Below are positions 4,989-6,224 of a stretch of 6,224 nucleotides of DNA, one piece after another. Numbering within the stretch: the first letter of the stretch is position 1; every line of letters starts with the position of its first letter. Location of the stretch: positions 1 through 6,224 of the forward strand of contig JAGYMN010000070.1 in NCBI GenBank assembly GCA_018400395.1, in the 5' to 3' direction. The position numbers and the translations under genes are program-made. Source of the DNA: Actinomycetota bacterium. GTDB taxonomy: Bacteria; Actinomycetota; Humimicrobiia; Humimicrobiales; Humimicrobiaceae. The notes under the pieces are model-generated. The model saw only the letters and a list, made by a program, of their open reading frames with translations. It was not told the DNA's origin and did not search any database.

Positions 4989-6224
4989 TACCACCTCTTC
5001 AGTCTCTTCTTCAGGGAGATAATCCCTTTTCCATGCCACATCGGCTATTTTCTTATATTCCTCGGCATACCTGTCAAGGGGTTTTGCAAGACATCCTATT
5101 ATTGTCTCAGCTCCTTTATGAGTTGGATATGCACCTGTTTCTGCTACAATATCCCGGAGAACCTTTGGATTATCTATTATAGCACAGGGTCTCAGATGAT
5201 TTTCGGTATAAGGCTGTCTTTTTCTGAATGCCCTGAAGAAATCTGAATTAAGTATTTCCACCAGGCTATTTTCCTTTATATTGTTACCTGCATAATGTAT
5301 AAAAACACAGGGCTCAACATCACCATTTACATTTACATGCAGATAATTTTTTCCTCCTGCCATGCACCCATTTACAAGATGCCCGTCATTCCAGAAATCT
5401 GCAACAACAATTTCGTTCTTTCTTCTTATTTCCAGTATCCTGGCCCTCCTGTAATCTCTCTGCTCAGGAGTAGGCATAAGATCGAGATCCGGTTCCCTTC
5501 CTATGGGTACATAATTGAAATACCATCCTATAAATGCACCTTTTTTAACGAAAAAGTCTATAAATTCATCACTTACCACAAGGTCATTATTGGATCTGGT
5601 AGCTGTAACTGAATAACCAAAAAGAACTCCGTTATTTGCAAGATTATCCATTGCGCTCATTATCTTGTCCCATGTACCTTTTCCTCTCCTTGCTTCGGTT
5701 TCCTTTTTAAAGCCCTCCACACTTATGCATGGTATGGCATTCCCCAGTTCTGCAAGCTTTTTTGCAGCCTTTTCATCAATAAGTGTGCCATTGGTGTAGA
5801 TCTGGAAGAATGAATCATTATGCCTCTCAAGGAAATCAAATATGTGATCCCAGTAGAAAGGTTCTCCTCCAGTAATGACGAAGAAATATAGACCTATGTC
5901 ATTTGCTTCATCTATTATCCTGTTGCATACATCATACGGAAGATCATCCTTCTTGGAATACTGCCATGCATAACATCCGAAGCATCTTAGATTACATTTC
6001 ATGGTAGGAGACATTACCAGCAGGTTAGGAGCATTAAATCCATATTTCTTTGCGAATTCCATTCTTTTTGGCTGTCCCTGTATCATGGCATTATTGATAA
6101 GATTCATTACAATTTTTTCTCTGACCTGGGGAGACATTTTTGAAGCTGCCTTTTTAAGGTTCACAAGCATATTCTCCAGAAAATCCCTTTCCCAGCTTTT
6201 TTTACTCCTGTAAACTCTTCCCTT
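4986..6224 (-). CDS. Radical SAM enzyme with partial SPASM/twitch-like C-terminus, 5' end probably outside window
   Basis: Probable radical S-adenosylmethionine enzyme of unknown substrate. Residue numbers count from the ATG at 6170. The canonical [4Fe-4S] motif CX3CX2C is at Cys59, Cys63 and Cys66 (CNLRCFGCYA), followed by the SAM-contacting GGEP at 101-104 and a core strand ending SVEG near 150-153. A second cysteine set begins CX13GX4C (Cys269 to Cys288), which fits the first half of a SPASM or twitch auxiliary-cluster domain; Cys329 (RPC) and Cys360 (GC) could complete a site. The full seven-cysteine SPASM pattern is not present. The ATG at 6170 would give 394 residues, but the frame remains open through 18 more codons to the window edge, and these read like normal protein (YRSKKSWERDFLEN). 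The only upstream purine motif, GGAG, is very close to that ATG. I therefore treat the gene as 5'-partial. It lacks membrane segments and looks cytosolic. The 130 bases downstream contain the infC promoter, so it is not necessarily co-transcribed with the translation genes. The class is secure; the function is unknown. Confidence 0.85.
   Translation of the reverse strand, partial: KGRVYRSKKSWERDFLENMLVNLKKAASKMSPQVREKIVMNLINNAMIQGQPKRMEFAKKYGFNAPNLLVMSPTMKCNLRCFGCYAWQYSKKDDLPYDVCNRIIDEANDIGLYFFVITGGEPFYWDHIFDFLERHNDSFFQIYTNGTLIDEKAAKKLAELGNAIPCISVEGFKKETEARRGKGTWDKIMSAMDNLANNGVLFGYSVTATRSNNDLVVSDEFIDFFVKKGAFIGWYFNYVPIGREPDLDLMPTPEQRDYRRARILEIRRKNEIVVADFWNDGHLVNGCMAGGKNYLHVNVNGDVEPCVFIHYAGNNIKENSLVEILNSDFFRAFRKRQPYTENHLRPCAIIDNPKVLRDIVAETGAYPTHKGAETIIGCLAKPLDRYAEEYKKIADVAWKRDYLPEEETEEVV

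Overview
This is a low-GC bacterial chromosome segment (about one third G+C by eye). Every recognisable gene is on the minus strand, so it reads from right to left. The core is a housekeeping translation operon in the order infC, rpmI, rplT, pheS, pheT: translation initiation factor IF3, ribosomal proteins L35 and L20, and both subunits of phenylalanyl-tRNA synthetase. All five look intact. This gene order is widespread in bacteria. The low GC, strong Shine-Dalgarno sites and an attenuator-like leader recall Firmicutes or a deep-branching Gram-positive-like lineage, but the sequence alone does not fix the phylum.

Right edge to 4986: a radical SAM enzyme with a CX3CX2C cluster motif and a partial SPASM/twitch-like C-terminal region. 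Its frame stays open to the window edge, so its N-terminus is probably outside. Its substrate is unknown and it is not obviously linked to translation.

4985 to 4794: about 190 bases of dense non-coding regulatory sequence. A near-consensus sigma-70/sigma-A type promoter overlaps the stop codon of the radical SAM gene, and a long palindrome lies at the predicted transcription start. Downstream, three stem-loops end in a hairpin plus U-run only about 25 bases before infC. A competing pairing that would disrupt this hairpin can be drawn, so the leader reads as a transcription attenuator, probably sensing L20 as the known infC-operon leaders of Bacillus do. IF3 itself appears to start at a non-canonical AUU codon, the classic basis of IF3 autoregulation in E. 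coli.

4793 to 150: the five-gene operon. Intergenic gaps are short (61, 18, 6 and 44 bases) and no terminator is visible inside it. pheS has almost no spacing from rplT and no good ribosome binding site, suggesting translational coupling. pheT starts at UUG behind a strong ribosome binding site. The genes work together in protein synthesis: start-codon selection, 50S subunit assembly and charging of tRNA-Phe.

149 to 1: an extremely AT-rich stretch after pheT with no gene. It holds a degenerate 10-base periodic A/T repeat and weak inverted repeats, but no convincing terminator.

No mobile element, tRNA, rRNA or CRISPR array was found, and nothing amounts to a clearly new system. The best leads are the attenuator leader, the AUU start of infC and the orphan radical SAM enzyme.
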